Assembly (NCBI RefSeq): GCF_006741185.1
Contig: NZ_AP019379.1
Span: forward strand, 248,001-312,000
Length of the DNA: 64,000 nucleotides
Direction of reading: 5' to 3'
Origin: Buchnera aphidicola (Nipponaphis monzeni)
Lineage (GTDB): Bacteria > Pseudomonadota > Gammaproteobacteria > Enterobacterales > Enterobacteriaceae
The position numbers were made by a program, and so were the translations under genes. The notes beneath the pieces were generated by a model. That model had not been told where the DNA came from. It did not search any database and was given only the letters and a program-made list of their open reading frames with translations. Numbering within the stretch: position 1 is the stretch's first letter; every line of letters begins with the position of its first letter. Below, in pieces: positions 9,503-20,431 of this stretch.

Positions 9503-11602
9503 ATGTTTTTTAAATTTTTATCTGTATTTACTCAGATGTACAAAGCATATTGTATCAAATGGAACATGTTGGTTTCTCCAATATTACTTTTAATATTGTT
9601 ATCAATGATGATATTTCCATTGCCAGGATTTGTCTTAGATGTATTTTTTACTTTTAATATAGTATTATCAATTATTGTTTTGTTAGTAGCTATGTTTACA
9701 AAAAATACTTTAGATTTTATATCATTTCCTATCGCAATATTGTTTAGTACATTGTTACGATTGTCTTTGAATATAGGTTCTACTCGTACTATTTTATTAC
9801 AAGGGCATACAGGATCATATGCAGCCGGTAATGTTGTAAAAGCATTTGGACATTTTTTAGTTGGTAATAATTTTTCTGTGGGAATAGTAGTATTTATTAT
9901 ATTAATAGTGATCAATTTTTTAGTCATTACTAAAGGAGCTGGAAGAATAGCTGAAGTTGGAGCTAGATTTGCTTTAGATGGTATGCCAGGGAAACAAATG
10001 TCTATTGATGCTGATTTTAATGCTGGGTTAATTAGTGAAAAAGAGGCAAAAAAACGTAGATTAGAAGTATATCAAGAATCTGAGTTCTACGGTGCAATGG
10101 ATGGTGCTAGTAAATTTATAAGAGGTGATGCAATAGCTGGTATTATAGTGATGGTAATAAATATTACAGGGGGATTAATAGTTGGAATAGTGCAACATCA
10201 TATGTCTTTTATTGAGGCAACTAAAGATTATACATTATTAACAATAGGTGATGGTTTAGTAGCTCAAATACCTTCTTTGTTAATATCTATAGCTGCAGGA
10301 ATTATTGTAACTCGAATTAATACTGAACAAAATATAACTGAACAATTGATTACTCAAGTTTTTTGTAATCCAATTGCTATATTTTTTACTGGTTGTTTAT
10401 TAGGGATAATGGGATTAATACCTGGAATGCCTAAAATAATATTTTTTTTGTTTGCAATAGTATTATTCATACTAAGTTGGTTTACATATGGAAAAGTAAT
10501 AAACAATGTGAATGCTTCTTCAATAACTCAAAATTTTAATGTAATTAAAAATGAAAATTTGTTAGAAGTATCTTGGAAAGATGTGCAACTAGAAGATTGT
10601 GTACGAATTGAATTAAGTAATGAATTATTACCATTGATTGATATAAATAAAAAGAATAACTTATTAATAAAAATTCGAAGTATTAGAAAAAAATTTGCTC
10701 AAGAAGTAGGATTTGTACCTCCAGTTGTGCATGTTAAAAATAATTTTATGTTACCTTCTTCGAAATATCGTATTTTAATTAAAGGAGTAGAATGTACTTC
10801 ATGGATCGTTAATTTAAATTATTGGTTGGCTATCAATGTCAATAAAGTATTGGATAAATTACCTGGAGAAGAAATTATTGAACCAACTTTCGGTATTCAA
10901 TCTTATTGGATAAAGAAAGATTTAAAAAATAAAGCTGAAAAAATGGGGTTTATGGTAGTAGATAATGTATCTGTAATTTCAACTCATTTTAATAAAATTA
11001 TGTATCAAAATATGGGAGAGTTATTTGGATATTATGAAACTCAAAAATTGTTAGATAAAATTAATGCAGAATTACCTAAATTTGTAGAAGAATTAGTACC
11101 TAATTTAATTAGTTTGAGTGTTTTAAACAAAGTATTAAAAAATTTGTTATATGAACAAGTATTTATTAAAGATATAAAAACTATTTTAGAAACTATTTTA
11201 GAACATGTATCAACAAACAAAAATCCAGATTATCTGACCAGTGTTGTTAGAATTGCATTAGGGAAAATTATTGTACAAAATATTTTTAAAGATCGTATAA
11301 AAATTAATGCCATAGGTTTAGATCTGAGTTTAGAAAATATATTACTTCAATCGTTTGAAGGGAATCAAGAAATTATTGAACCAGGGTTATTAAATAATTT
11401 AATAATACAAACTAAAAATGTTATTAATCAACAAATTTTAAGTAATAATCCTATTGTGTTAATTGTTAATCATAAATTAAGAATGTTTTTATCTAAGTTA
11501 TTAAGGCCTTGTTTTAATGAATTAGTTGTATTATCTAATGCAGAAATTCCTAATGATAAAAAAATTCATATAGTGAATATACTAGGCAAACAACATAATT
11601 AA
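9503..11602 (+). CDS. flhA: FlhA, flagellar export gate protein
   Basis: Main membrane component of the flagellar type III export gate. The 699 residues match the family (692 in E. coli). The N-terminal half has about eight membrane helices; the FHIPEP signature region (TRTILLQG...GAGRIAEVGARFALDGMPGKQMSIDAD) is well preserved around residues 95-170. The C-terminal cytoplasmic half, which docks chaperone-substrate complexes in other bacteria, is complete. An AGGA ribosome site precedes the ATG. Its retention next to flhB without filament genes in view agrees with an export-only basal body. Confidence 0.97.
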   Translation: MFFKFLSVFTQMYKAYCIKWNMLVSPILLLILLSMMIFPLPGFVLDVFFTFNIVLSIIVLLVAMFTKNTLDFISFPIAILFSTLLRLSLNIGSTRTILLQGHTGSYAAGNVVKAFGHFLVGNNFSVGIVVFIILIVINFLVITKGAGRIAEVGARFALDGMPGKQMSIDADFNAGLISEKEAKKRRLEVYQESEFYGAMDGASKFIRGDAIAGIIVMVINITGGLIVGIVQHHMSFIEATKDYTLLTIGDGLVAQIPSLLISIAAGIIVTRINTEQNITEQLITQVFCNPIAIFFTGCLLGIMGLIPGMPKIIFFLFAIVLFILSWFTYGKVINNVNASSITQNFNVIKNENLLEVSWKDVQLEDCVRIELSNELLPLIDINKKNNLLIKIRSIRKKFAQEVGFVPPVVHVKNNFMLPSSKYRILIKGVECTSWIVNLNYWLAINVNKVLDKLPGEEIIEPTFGIQSYWIKKDLKNKAEKMGFMVVDNVSVISTHFNKIMYQNMGELFGYYETQKLLDKINAELPKFVEELVPNLISLSVLNKVLKNLLYEQVFIKDIKTILETILEHVSTNKNPDYLTSVVRIALGKIIVQNIFKDRIKINAIGLDLSLENILLQSFEGNQEIIEPGLLNNLIIQTKNVINQQILSNNPIVLIVNHKLRMFLSKLLRPCFNELVVLSNAEIPNDKKIHIVNILGKQHN

Positions 11603-11753
11603 TGTTATTAATTTATTTAAATAAATTTAAAAAATTAATTATTATATCGATTGTATGTGTGCAAATTTTATAATTTTTAATTTTTTTTAAAATGTAGTTA
11701 ATTATATTTATATTAATAATTTTAATATTCTTGTAAATATGTAGTAATATATA

Positions 11754-13484
11754 TTACATCTGATTAATTACTTTAATACCTAGCATTAATAATCCTTTTT
11801 TTAATATTTTAGATATTAAAAATAATAATTTTAATTTACTTTGCAATGCTTTATCATCTTTAGATGACAAGATTGAATATGATGTATATAGTTTAGAAAA
11901 TAATACGGATAATTCGTATAAATAAGTACACATAATATGAGGTGTTCCATCTTTTATTACTTGTATAATGATTTCTTCAAATTGAAGAATTTTGATAGCT
12001 AGTTTTCTTTCATAATCATTGGTTATAGTGAAAGTTAATTTAGAAGAAAGAGAAATTTTTTTTATTTTTTTGAAAATAGATATTATTCGAACATAAGCAT
12101 ATTGTATATATGGAGCAGTATTTCCTTCAAATTTTAGCATTGAATCCCAATCAAATATATAGTTTGTAACACGATTTTTTGACAAATCTGCATATTTCAT
12201 AGCTCCAATACCTATTATTTCAGATAATTTTTTTAATTCATTCTTAGTAATCTTGGGATTTTTTTCTAAAATAATTTTTTTTGCTCGTTTTTTAGATTCG
12301 TGAATTAATAAATTCAGGCGTATTGTTTTACCGTCTCTAGTTTTGAATGGACGTTTATTTTTTGATAGCACCATTCCGAAAATATGATGTTCTAATTTAA
12401 AATCAAGAGGTATATAACCAGCTTTTTTAGCTATTATAATAACTTGTTCTAAATGTTGTTTTTGTCTACTGTCAGTATAATATAAAATTCGATCAGCGTG
12501 TAATTGCTGGTATCGATATTTTAAACAAGCGATATCTATTGTAGAATATAAATAAGCTCCATCACTTTTTTGAATAACTACACCCATTGGAGCTCCTTGT
12601 CTGTTTTTAAATTGATTCAAAAATACAATTACAGATTTATTTATTACAACTGCTATTTTTTTTTCTAATAAATCTTTTACAATAACAGCTAACATATTAT
12701 GGTAAAAACTTTCACCGATAATATGTTGTGTTTTTAAACTAACTTTTAAAGCTTCATATATTTTTTGATTTTTTTTAATTGTAATATTAACTATTTTTTT
12801 CCAAATAGTAGTACAATGTTTGTTTCCTGTTTGTAATTTAAGCACATATTTTCTAGATTTATTTGCAAAATTTAAATCTATACTAAATTTTTTTTTAGCT
12901 TTTTGATAAAAATTGTTAAAATCTGTTAATTTAAAATCATTTGGGTTTTTTTTATATGTTTCTTCAAAAAAAGCTATTAACATACCAAATTGAGTACCCC
13001 AATCTCCAATATGGTTTGCTCTGATAACTCTATGACCTAAAAATTCTAAATGTTTTACTATAGAATCGCCTATAATAGTAGATCTTAAATGTCCAACATG
13101 CATTTCTTTTGCAATATTTGGAGAAGAATAATCTACAACAATTGTTTGTTGCTTTTGAGTATTGACTCCTATTTTAGGAGAATAGAGAATTTCCTTGAAT
13201 GTGTTTTCGATCCATTGATTACTTATAAAGAAATTGATAAAACCTTTCGTAGAAGCTTCTATTTTAGAGCACATATAGTGTAAATTTATTGTTGAAACAA
13301 TTTTTTTTGCAAATGTATAAGGGTTTATTTTTTCTATTGTAGAGATTTGAATAATATTACTACATTGATAGTCCCAAGAGTAATGTTTAGGTGAAATTTG
13401 TACTGATATGTTTATATTAGTTTTAATATTATGTAACAACAGTGATTGTTGTATTGCTTGAGTGATTATAGATTTAATATTCAA
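11754..13484 (-). CDS. argS: Arginyl-tRNA synthetase
   Basis: Charges tRNA-Arg. It is a class I enzyme of 576 residues (577 in E. coli). It has the N-terminal Add-1 domain (about 1-100), the HIGH-type motif in EMHVGHLRSTIIGDS (about 128-142), GDWGTQFGMLIAFFEE, the KMSKS-like loop region FGMVLSKNKRPFKTRDG, and the C-terminal DALR anticodon-binding domain. The start codon is TTG at 13482-13484, giving MNIKSII, which aligns with E. coli MNIQ; AAGGA stands upstream at a suitable distance. Convergent with flhA. It lies on the opposite strand upstream of rrs, a known Buchnera arrangement. Confidence 0.97.
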   Translation of the reverse strand: MNIKSIITQAIQQSLLLHNIKTNINISVQISPKHYSWDYQCSNIIQISTIEKINPYTFAKKIVSTINLHYMCSKIEASTKGFINFFISNQWIENTFKEILYSPKIGVNTQKQQTIVVDYSSPNIAKEMHVGHLRSTIIGDSIVKHLEFLGHRVIRANHIGDWGTQFGMLIAFFEETYKKNPNDFKLTDFNNFYQKAKKKFSIDLNFANKSRKYVLKLQTGNKHCTTIWKKIVNITIKKNQKIYEALKVSLKTQHIIGESFYHNMLAVIVKDLLEKKIAVVINKSVIVFLNQFKNRQGAPMGVVIQKSDGAYLYSTIDIACLKYRYQQLHADRILYYTDSRQKQHLEQVIIIAKKAGYIPLDFKLEHHIFGMVLSKNKRPFKTRDGKTIRLNLLIHESKKRAKKIILEKNPKITKNELKKLSEIIGIGAMKYADLSKNRVTNYIFDWDSMLKFEGNTAPYIQYAYVRIISIFKKIKKISLSSKLTFTITNDYERKLAIKILQFEEIIIQVIKDGTPHIMCTYLYELSVLFSKLYTSYSILSSKDDKALQSKLKLLFLISKILKKGLLMLGIKVINQM

Positions 13485-13910
13485 ATATTTTCCTTATTTT
13501 AGAATGTTTACAGATTTAAAGGTAATAGAAAGCATTTAGATTGTATATTGTCTACATTTTTTTTATTTTTATGCTAATTAATATCATTATTATAATGATG
13601 ATAAAGTATTAATTAAATTGTAAATTGTTTATTTTAATAAATACTTTATAAATGTTTTTTTAATATTGTAAATAAATGACATATATTGTGACAATGCATA
13701 CAGCACATTAAAAAAATGTTTTAAACAAAATTTTTTTGTTTGTTAATGTTTCATGTTAGTGTTATTATTTTGTAAAGATAGTATATTTAAAAATATGATC
13801 AATATTTTATAAAGTAATTGAATGTTGTTGATTTAAATGTTATTTAACATTTTTAATATTAACATGTTTTTAAAAAAAATAAATTGTTTCTTAAAAAATT
13901 AAATAAAACA

Positions 13911-13939
13911 TTGACAAATATAAAAAAGAAATGTATGGT
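13911..13939 (+). promoter_or_regulatory. sigma-70 promoter of the 16S rRNA gene
   Basis: A consensus -35 box TTGACA (13911-13916) is followed after exactly 17 nt by TATGGT (13934-13939), a good -10. It lies about 20 nt before boxA and 126 nt before mature 16S. I see only this one strong promoter rather than the tandem P1/P2 of E. coli. Confidence 0.75.
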
Positions 13940-13959
13940 ACATAGTAGTTAAGATTTTT

Positions 13960-13971
13960 TGTTCTTTAAAA
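13960..13971 (+). promoter_or_regulatory. boxA antitermination element in the rrs leader
   Basis: TGTTCTTTAAAA closely resembles E. coli rrn boxA (TGCTCTTTAACA). In E. coli this RNA binds NusB-NusE and, with NusA, NusG and SuhB, assembles the rRNA antitermination complex. SuhB is encoded at 50449-51240 in this window. Confidence 0.75.
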
Positions 13972-13975
13972 ATTT

Positions 13976-14001
13976 ATCAGATAATTTGTGTGGGCACATC
14001 C
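13976..14001 (+). other. 5' arm of the 16S precursor processing stem
   Basis: A 26-nt segment starting ATCAGATAATTTGTGTGG pairs with 15639-15664 on the far side of 16S with one G-U and one terminal mismatch. It is nearly identical to the E. coli rrn leader stem cut by RNase III (rnc, 21694-22374). Confidence 0.75.
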
Positions 14002-14064
14002 AAATAAAATAGTTTGAAATAAAAAAATTTTTCATAAGATTTATTTATGAAAAATAAAAGTTTG

Positions 14065-15623
<1,559 letters not shown>

Positions 15624-15638
15624 AAATAATTTATTTAA

Positions 15639-15664
15639 GGATGTGCTCACACAAATTATCTGAC
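15639..15664 (+). other. 3' arm of the 16S precursor processing stem
   Basis: GGATGTGCTCACACAAATTA and the following bases are the reverse complement of 13976-14001, with one wobble and one terminal mismatch. Together the arms close the 16S precursor for RNase III. Confidence 0.75.
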
Positions 15665-15700
15665 GAATTTATCAATTTTTATTTTTTAAAATACCCAAGC

Positions 15701-15775
<75 letters not shown>

Positions 15776-15815
15776 CTATTTTATCTAAAAAAAAATATTT
15801 AAAATGAAAATTTAG

Positions 15816-15888
15816 GGGGCTATAGCTCAGATGGAAGAGCGCCTGCTTTGCACGCAGGAGGTCAGCGGTTCGATCCCGCTTAGCTCCA
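15816..15888 (+). tRNA. alaT: tRNA-Ala (anticodon TGC)
   Basis: Close copy of E. coli tRNA-Ala(TGC). Acceptor GGGGCTA pairs with TAGCTCC with one G-U; anticodon TGC is at 15849-15851; the T arm is GCGG-TTCGATC-CCGC. CCA is not encoded. Last RNA of the rrs unit; only 5 nt separate its 3' end from the stop codon of the convergent gloB, leaving no room for a separate terminator. Confidence 0.97.
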
Positions 15889-15893
15889 ATATT

Positions 15894-16646
15894 TTATTGT
15901 TTAAAATTATTTTTAATTTTTCTTAAATGTTTAAAAAATTGCCAAGGATAATATCTATTATAATCAAATTTTTTATATTTTTGCATATGTATTTCATGTG
16001 TTCTTAAAAAAATATTAATCTTTTTTTCTTCACGTAATGATAATATAGGAATATGTTTATTATTTTTTTTTATTAATTTAATATGTTTTAAAAATTTAGC
16101 TATTTTTTTGTCCATAGGAAATTGATTTATAGCAAACAATAAATTATTATAAGTGTATTCGTGACCGCAACACATGAAAGTGTTTTCAGGAAAAGATGAA
16201 ATTTTTTTGAGCGAATGATACATTTCAAAATATAAGTTTTTGTATATTTTACCACATCCTGCAGAAAACAAAGTATCGCCACAAAATAAATAAGGTTTCA
16301 TATAATAAGAAACGTGATATTTAGTGTGTCCTGAAGTATTTATTACTAAAATGGTACGATTTAATAAGTAAATTTCTTCACTATCGTGTACAATGTTTGT
16401 TACGAATTGATTATTGAATTCTAATGGACTGTAAACTTTTATTTTAGGATAATTAATAACTATATTTTTAATACCTTGTGTATGGTCATTATGTTTATGA
16501 GTGATTAAAATTGCTATCGGAATATAATTTCCTTTTATATAAGATAAAATAGAATTAGATTCTCCTGGATCAATTATAATACAATTTTTATTATTATGTA
16601 TAATCCAAGAATAGTTATCTTTTAGTATAGGAATAGAAATTACCAT
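15894..16646 (-). CDS. gloB: Hydroxyacylglutathione hydrolase (glyoxalase II)
   Basis: Hydrolyses S-D-lactoylglutathione to D-lactate and glutathione in methylglyoxal detoxification. It is a metallo-beta-lactamase-fold enzyme of 250 residues from the chosen start (251 in E. coli). The binuclear metal motif THxHxDH is present as THKHNDH (about 48-54), followed by SGHTKYHVSYY, FCGDTLFSAGCGK and CCGHEYT, which supply the other ligands. I chose the ATG at 16646 because its product MVISIPILKDNYSW aligns with the E. coli start and GAG-rich bases precede it; an ATG at 16658 adds four residues. It is convergent with the rRNA/tRNA unit and 48 nt downstream of rnhA, the E. coli neighbourhood. Confidence 0.95.
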   Translation of the reverse strand: MVISIPILKDNYSWIIHNNKNCIIIDPGESNSILSYIKGNYIPIAILITHKHNDHTQGIKNIVINYPKIKVYSPLEFNNQFVTNIVHDSEEIYLLNRTILVINTSGHTKYHVSYYMKPYLFCGDTLFSAGCGKIYKNLYFEMYHSLKKISSFPENTFMCCGHEYTYNNLLFAINQFPMDKKIAKFLKHIKLIKKNNKHIPILSLREEKKINIFLRTHEIHMQKYKKFDYNRYYPWQFFKHLRKIKNNFKQ

Positions 16647-16694
16647 TATTGATCTCATTAAATTTATAGATACACTATCATATAGTAGATTATT

Positions 16695-17156
16695 TTATTT
16701 AATATAACCTAAATCTTCTAATTTTGGTAGTTTTGCTGCTGTTTTAGCTAAATAATCGCATAAAATATTTTCTTTATGTAAATTATGTCCTTTAGTCCAA
16801 ATCCAATAAGTTTTATGATTTTTTAAAACTAAAGATAATCGATGCCATAAATCTAAATTTTTTACTTTAGTTTTATTTTTTGTTTTCCATTTTTTATTTA
16901 TCCATCTTCGGATCCAACAAGTTATTCCTAAACGTACATATTGACTATCTGTAGTTAATTGTACTATGCAATTTTCAGTAAGAGATTCTAAAGCAACAAT
17001 AGGTCCCATAAGTTCCATTCTATTATTAGTTGTAAATCGATATCCTGCACTAATAGTTTTTTCAATAGATTTATAACGTAAAATTGCACTATAACCACCA
17101 GGTCCTGGGTTACCTAGACAAGAACCATCTACAAATATTTTTACTGTTTTTAACAT
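16695..17156 (-). CDS. rnhA: RNase HI
   Basis: Degrades the RNA strand of RNA-DNA hybrids. From the ATG at 17156 the protein is 153 residues (155 in E. coli) and can be numbered exactly as E. coli: catalytic Asp10, Glu48, Asp70 and Asp134 and general-base His124 are all in place ([45 protein letters not shown]). A longer frame from 17183 adds nine unsupported residues; TAAGGAC lies just before the chosen start. Divergent from dnaQ with about 48 nt between the starts, as in E. coli, so the promoters overlap. Confidence 0.97.
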   Translation of the reverse strand: MLKTVKIFVDGSCLGNPGPGGYSAILRYKSIEKTISAGYRFTTNNRMELMGPIVALESLTENCIVQLTTDSQYVRLGITCWIRRWINKKWKTKNKTKVKNLDLWHRLSLVLKNHKTYWIWTKGHNLHKENILCDYLAKTAAKLPKLEDLGYIK

Positions 17157-17204
17157 AAGAATTGTCCTTATTATGTGTAACATTTATAAGATATAAATAT
17201 AATT

Positions 17205-17933
17205 ATGCAAAATTATTTTAAAAGACAAATTGTTTTAGATACTGAAACTACGGGTTTAAATATAACAAATAATATTAACACTACTCATAGAATTATCGAA
17301 ATAGGAGCCGTAGAAATTATTAATCGAGAAATTACTAAAAATTTTTTTCATGTGTATATTAATCCTGGTCGACCTATTGATAAAGGGGCTTTTAAAATAC
17401 ATAACATATCTGATAATTTTTTGTTAAATAAACCTAAATTTTTAGAAATAGTTCATAGTTTTATTAATTATGTTAACAAATCTGAATTAATTATACATAA
17501 TGCTTCTTTTGATATTCGGTTTATAAATAATGAATTAAATATTGTAAAGTTTCCTGTTTTAGCAATAGAAAAATATTGTCATATTATAGATACATTAAGT
17601 ATAGCTAGAAAATTGTATCCTGGAAAAAAGAATACATTAGATAAATTATGTAAGAGGTTAGATATTAAAAATTGTGAAAGAAAGTTACATAATGCAATAT
17701 TAGATGCTAAATTATTAGCTAAAGTATACTTGAGAATGACTAGGACACAAGATAAATTGGTTTTTAGTAATAAAGTTGACTATTTATCTAAAAAAATAAA
17801 TTTTGTGAATAATATTAAAAAATTGAATAAAACTTTATTATTAGCTAATACTAAAGAATTATCTGCGCATGAACAATATTTAGATTTAATGTATAGAAAT
17901 AATAAAAAATGTATTTGGAAAAAATTAAAATAA
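17205..17933 (+). CDS. dnaQ: DNA polymerase III epsilon subunit (3'-5' proofreading exonuclease)
   Basis: Proofreading subunit of the replicase. It has 242 residues (243 in E. coli). The DEDDh motifs are intact: Exo I LDTETTG (Asp12, Glu14), Exo II HNASFDIRF, Exo III LHNAILDAKL with His and Asp. After the exonuclease domain, QDKLVF stands where E. coli has the clamp-binding QTSMAF and still fits a Q-x-x-L-x-F pattern. The C-terminal tail that binds DnaE (ELSAHEQYLDLM) is kept. So proofreading is apparently not lost despite the strong AT bias. tRNA-Asp follows directly, as in E. coli dnaQ-aspV. Confidence 0.96.
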   Translation: MQNYFKRQIVLDTETTGLNITNNINTTHRIIEIGAVEIINREITKNFFHVYINPGRPIDKGAFKIHNISDNFLLNKPKFLEIVHSFINYVNKSELIIHNASFDIRFINNELNIVKFPVLAIEKYCHIIDTLSIARKLYPGKKNTLDKLCKRLDIKNCERKLHNAILDAKLLAKVYLRMTRTQDKLVFSNKVDYLSKKINFVNNIKKLNKTLLLANTKELSAHEQYLDLMYRNNKKCIWKKLK

Positions 17934-17995
17934 AATATGTTTTAGTATTGACTATTCTATATAAAAATATATAATTTAAATGTATGTCAACATAA

Positions 17996-18069
17996 GGTGC
18001 GGTAGTTCAGATGGTTAGAATATCGGCTTGTCACGCCGGAGGTCACGGGTTCGAACCCCGTCCGCACCG
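17996..18069 (+). tRNA. aspV: tRNA-Asp (anticodon GTC)
   Basis: Acceptor GGTGCGG pairs with CCGCACC, the discriminator is G18069, the anticodon GTC is at 18030-18032 in loop TTGTCAC, and the T arm is GGG-TTCGAAC-CCC. CCA is not encoded. It sits just after dnaQ, the same place as E. coli aspV. Confidence 0.97.
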
Positions 18070-18657
18070 TAGAAATTATTCAAATAAACATTTTATTTAA
18101 AATTTAAAAATAATTACTTTTAATTAAAGTTGGATACATCTTTATTACTTAAATATATAATTACATAATAGTTTATAATTGATATAGATAAAGTTCTTTT
18201 ATATTTTGTATATTTATATTTTTAAATAGTTATTGAAAAAATATTAATTTATTTAAATTTTTTATAGAAAATGTGTTTTTGATATGTTATGTATTATAGT
18301 GTTTTGTAATTTTCATAAACAGTCATTTTAATAATAAGTTATTTAAAAATTTTTTTATTTAGAAATTTTGAATAATTAAATAAACTATAATTTATTATAG
18401 TTGTTAAAAAAATAATTTTTTTGGCATTTTCATTTATATTTAATAGCGAATTTTTTTATTAAAAAATAATTGAAAGTTGTGAAAAGTTTTTTTGTATTTA
18501 ATATATGCTTATTTCAGATAATTTGATGAAATAGTTTTTTTAACTAAAAATTAGTGTTTATTGAAATTTTAGTAAAAAATTGATTATAAATTTTAATTGT
18601 AGATAATCCCTAGTGTTTTGTGTCTATTTAATAATTTGAATACATGGAATATTCGTT
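18070..18657. other. Gene-less stretch between tRNA-Asp and grpE
   Basis: About 590 nt of A+T-rich DNA. It should carry the grpE promoter, but I find no convincing sigma-32 heat-shock promoter (no CCCCAT-like -10). No RNA gene or small gene recognised. Confidence 0.6.
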
Positions 18658-19224
18658 ATGAACGATCAAAATCAAAAATTAGAAAATAATAATCTAAAGT
18701 GTTCATTAGAAAAAGATGTTGTTAAAAAAGACGATTATATTATTAATGATCCAATAGTTAATGAAAAAATTGTACTTTTAAAACAAGAATTAGCTAAAGT
18801 AAATAATGATTTATTACAACAAGAAATAAAATCAAAAAAAGAAATAGATATACTAAATTATAGAATTAAAAAAAATATAAATAATCATATACTTTATTCA
18901 TTAGAAGAGTGTATTAAAGAAATATTACCAACTATTGATAATTTGGAACGGTCATTAGAAATTATAAAAACATTAAAAGACGATGTAAAAAATTTACTCG
19001 TAAATATGCAATTAATATTAGAGAGTTTTAATAATTTGTTACTTGTTTATAAAGTGAAAATTATTAATAAACTACATGTACCATTTGATCCTAAAATACA
19101 TCAAGCGATGTCTATTGATTATTCTAAAAATTTTCAATCCAATTATGTTGTTAACATTTTACAAAAAGGATATTTACTTCATGATCGGTTATTACGTCCT
19201 GCTATGGTAATTGTTTCTCAATAG
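18658..19224 (+). CDS. grpE: GrpE, nucleotide exchange factor of DnaK
   Basis: Releases ADP from DnaK in the Hsp70 cycle. It has 188 residues (197 in E. coli). A lysine-rich N-terminus and a long coiled-coil helix (about 30-85) precede the dimer head (ECIKEILPTIDNLERSLE) and the C-terminal beta domain with the signature LQKGYLLHDRLLRPAMVIVS. Some Buchnera strains carry two grpE copies; only this one is in the window. The next gene is smpB, consistent with the E. coli grpE...smpB region after loss of the genes between. Confidence 0.93.
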   Translation: MNDQNQKLENNNLKCSLEKDVVKKDDYIINDPIVNEKIVLLKQELAKVNNDLLQQEIKSKKEIDILNYRIKKNINNHILYSLEECIKEILPTIDNLERSLEIIKTLKDDVKNLLVNMQLILESFNNLLLVYKVKIINKLHVPFDPKIHQAMSIDYSKNFQSNYVVNILQKGYLLHDRLLRPAMVIVSQ

Positions 19225-19387
19225 TTTTTCATAGTAGAAATGTAAAATGTGAATTTAATATGTGTATATTATAGTAAAATATTATGTTAATAACTAGTAT
19301 TTTTTATTATTAAAAAATAGTGTATAAAATTGTGTAACATTTTATATATTTATTATAAGCTAGTAATCATTTAATTATTTTTAAATA

Positions 19388-19882
19388 ATGGTAATGAAAA
19401 AATTTAAGAATTCATCACATAATGTGCGAGAAATTATTGTTAATAAAAAAGTTTTTTATGATTTTTTTATTAAAAAAATTTTTGAATGTGGAATAGAATT
19501 GAAAGGTTGGGAAGTTAAATCTATTAGACAAAAAAAAATAAATATAGTAGGTAGTTATATAATTTTTTATGCAAATAATATTTATTTGTTTGGATCAACA
19601 ATATTTCCTATTAGTACAATTACAGATAGTGGTATTTGTGAAACTAAAAGAAATAGAAAATTGTTGTTGCATAGAAAAGAAATTGTATTTTTGTATAATG
19701 AATCAAAACAAAATAGATATACTATTGTACCTATATCTTTAATTTGGAAAAGTAACTGGTGTAAATTGAAAATAGGTTTGGCTAAAGGCAAAAATAAGAA
19801 AGACAAAAGAGATAAAGAAAAATGTGCTAATTGGAAAAAAGAACAATCCCATATATTTAAAAAAATAAAATTAACATGTTGA
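19388..19882 (+). CDS. smpB: SmpB, tmRNA-binding protein
   Basis: Binds tmRNA (ssrA) and delivers it to ribosomes stalled on mRNAs without stop codons. It has 164 residues (160 in E. coli). Conserved blocks are visible: ELKGWEVKSIRQKKINIVGSY, the RKLLLHRKEI helix, and the basic tail with GLAKGKNKKDKRDKEK. In-frame ATGs at 19388 and 19394 are both possible starts. No ssrA gene is nearby. tadA begins 46 nt downstream. In a genome rich in poly(A) frameshifts, ribosome rescue could be in particular demand; that is inference. Confidence 0.95.
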   Translation: MVMKKFKNSSHNVREIIVNKKVFYDFFIKKIFECGIELKGWEVKSIRQKKINIVGSYIIFYANNIYLFGSTIFPISTITDSGICETKRNRKLLLHRKEIVFLYNESKQNRYTIVPISLIWKSNWCKLKIGLAKGKNKKDKRDKEKCANWKKEQSHIFKKIKLTC

Positions 19883-19928
19883 TCTAATAATTTAATATTA
19901 TGTTATAATGCGAGTTTTAATAATTTAA

Positions 19929-20375
19929 ATGAATAAAAAAAAAGATATATATTGGATAAAAAATGCATTATATCTAGCTAAGCATGCAGAATCTAAAGGT
20001 GAAGTACCTGTAGGAGCTGTTCTAGTATTAAATGACAAAAAAATATCTGAAGGATGGAATTGTTCTATTTTGAGTAAAGATCCAACGGCACATGCAGAAA
20101 TAATAGCATTAAGAAAAGGTGCTCAAATTTTAAATAATTACAGATTAGTTAACACAACTTTGTATGTTACATTAGAGCCTTGTTTAATGTGTTTAGGAGC
20201 AATATTAAACAGTAGAATAAAAAAATTAGTTTATGGTGCTTGTGACAATACAAATAATAAAAAAAATTTTTGGAAGATACTATTAAGAAAAAATGTAATA
20301 GAAGTTACTAATAATATTTTACATAATAAATGTTCTTATCTAATAAAAAATTTTTTTAAAAAAAAAGATTATTAA
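19929..20375 (+). CDS. tadA: tRNA-specific adenosine deaminase
   Basis: Converts the wobble adenosine of tRNA-Arg(ACG) to inosine; essential in bacteria with that tRNA. It has 148 residues against 167 in E. coli; the shortening is at the C-terminus. The zinc-deaminase signature is intact: HAE (PTAHAEIIALR, about 56-66) with the catalytic Glu, and PCxxC (LEPCLMCLGA, about 85-94). It follows smpB on the same strand and converges on acpS. Confidence 0.95.
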   Translation: MNKKKDIYWIKNALYLAKHAESKGEVPVGAVLVLNDKKISEGWNCSILSKDPTAHAEIIALRKGAQILNNYRLVNTTLYVTLEPCLMCLGAILNSRIKKLVYGACDNTNNKKNFWKILLRKNVIEVTNNILHNKCSYLIKNFFKKKDY

Positions 20376-20431
20376 AAAATTGTTTTTAATTAAATGTACT
20401 ATTTGTTGAGTATATTATATTATATGTATTT

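Larger units (their letters stand above)
13485..14064. other. argS / rrs intergenic region with the rRNA promoter and leader
   Basis: The first ~420 nt are A+T-rich with nothing I can name. The rest holds the rrs promoter, boxA and the 5' arm of the 16S processing stem, listed separately. No coding gene seen. Confidence 0.7.

Noticed and set aside
9532-9927. 131-codon open frame opposite flhA
   Set aside because: Overlaps the conserved membrane half of flhA and looks like a frame mirror of it.
11610-11627. 18-nt palindrome AATTTATTTAAATAAATT after flhA
   Set aside because: Pure A/T palindromes of this size are expected by chance in this DNA; no T tract follows.
18070-18657. Possible sigma-32 promoter before grpE
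   Set aside because: Some TTGAAA-like words are present, but no CCCCAT-like -10 at the right distance.
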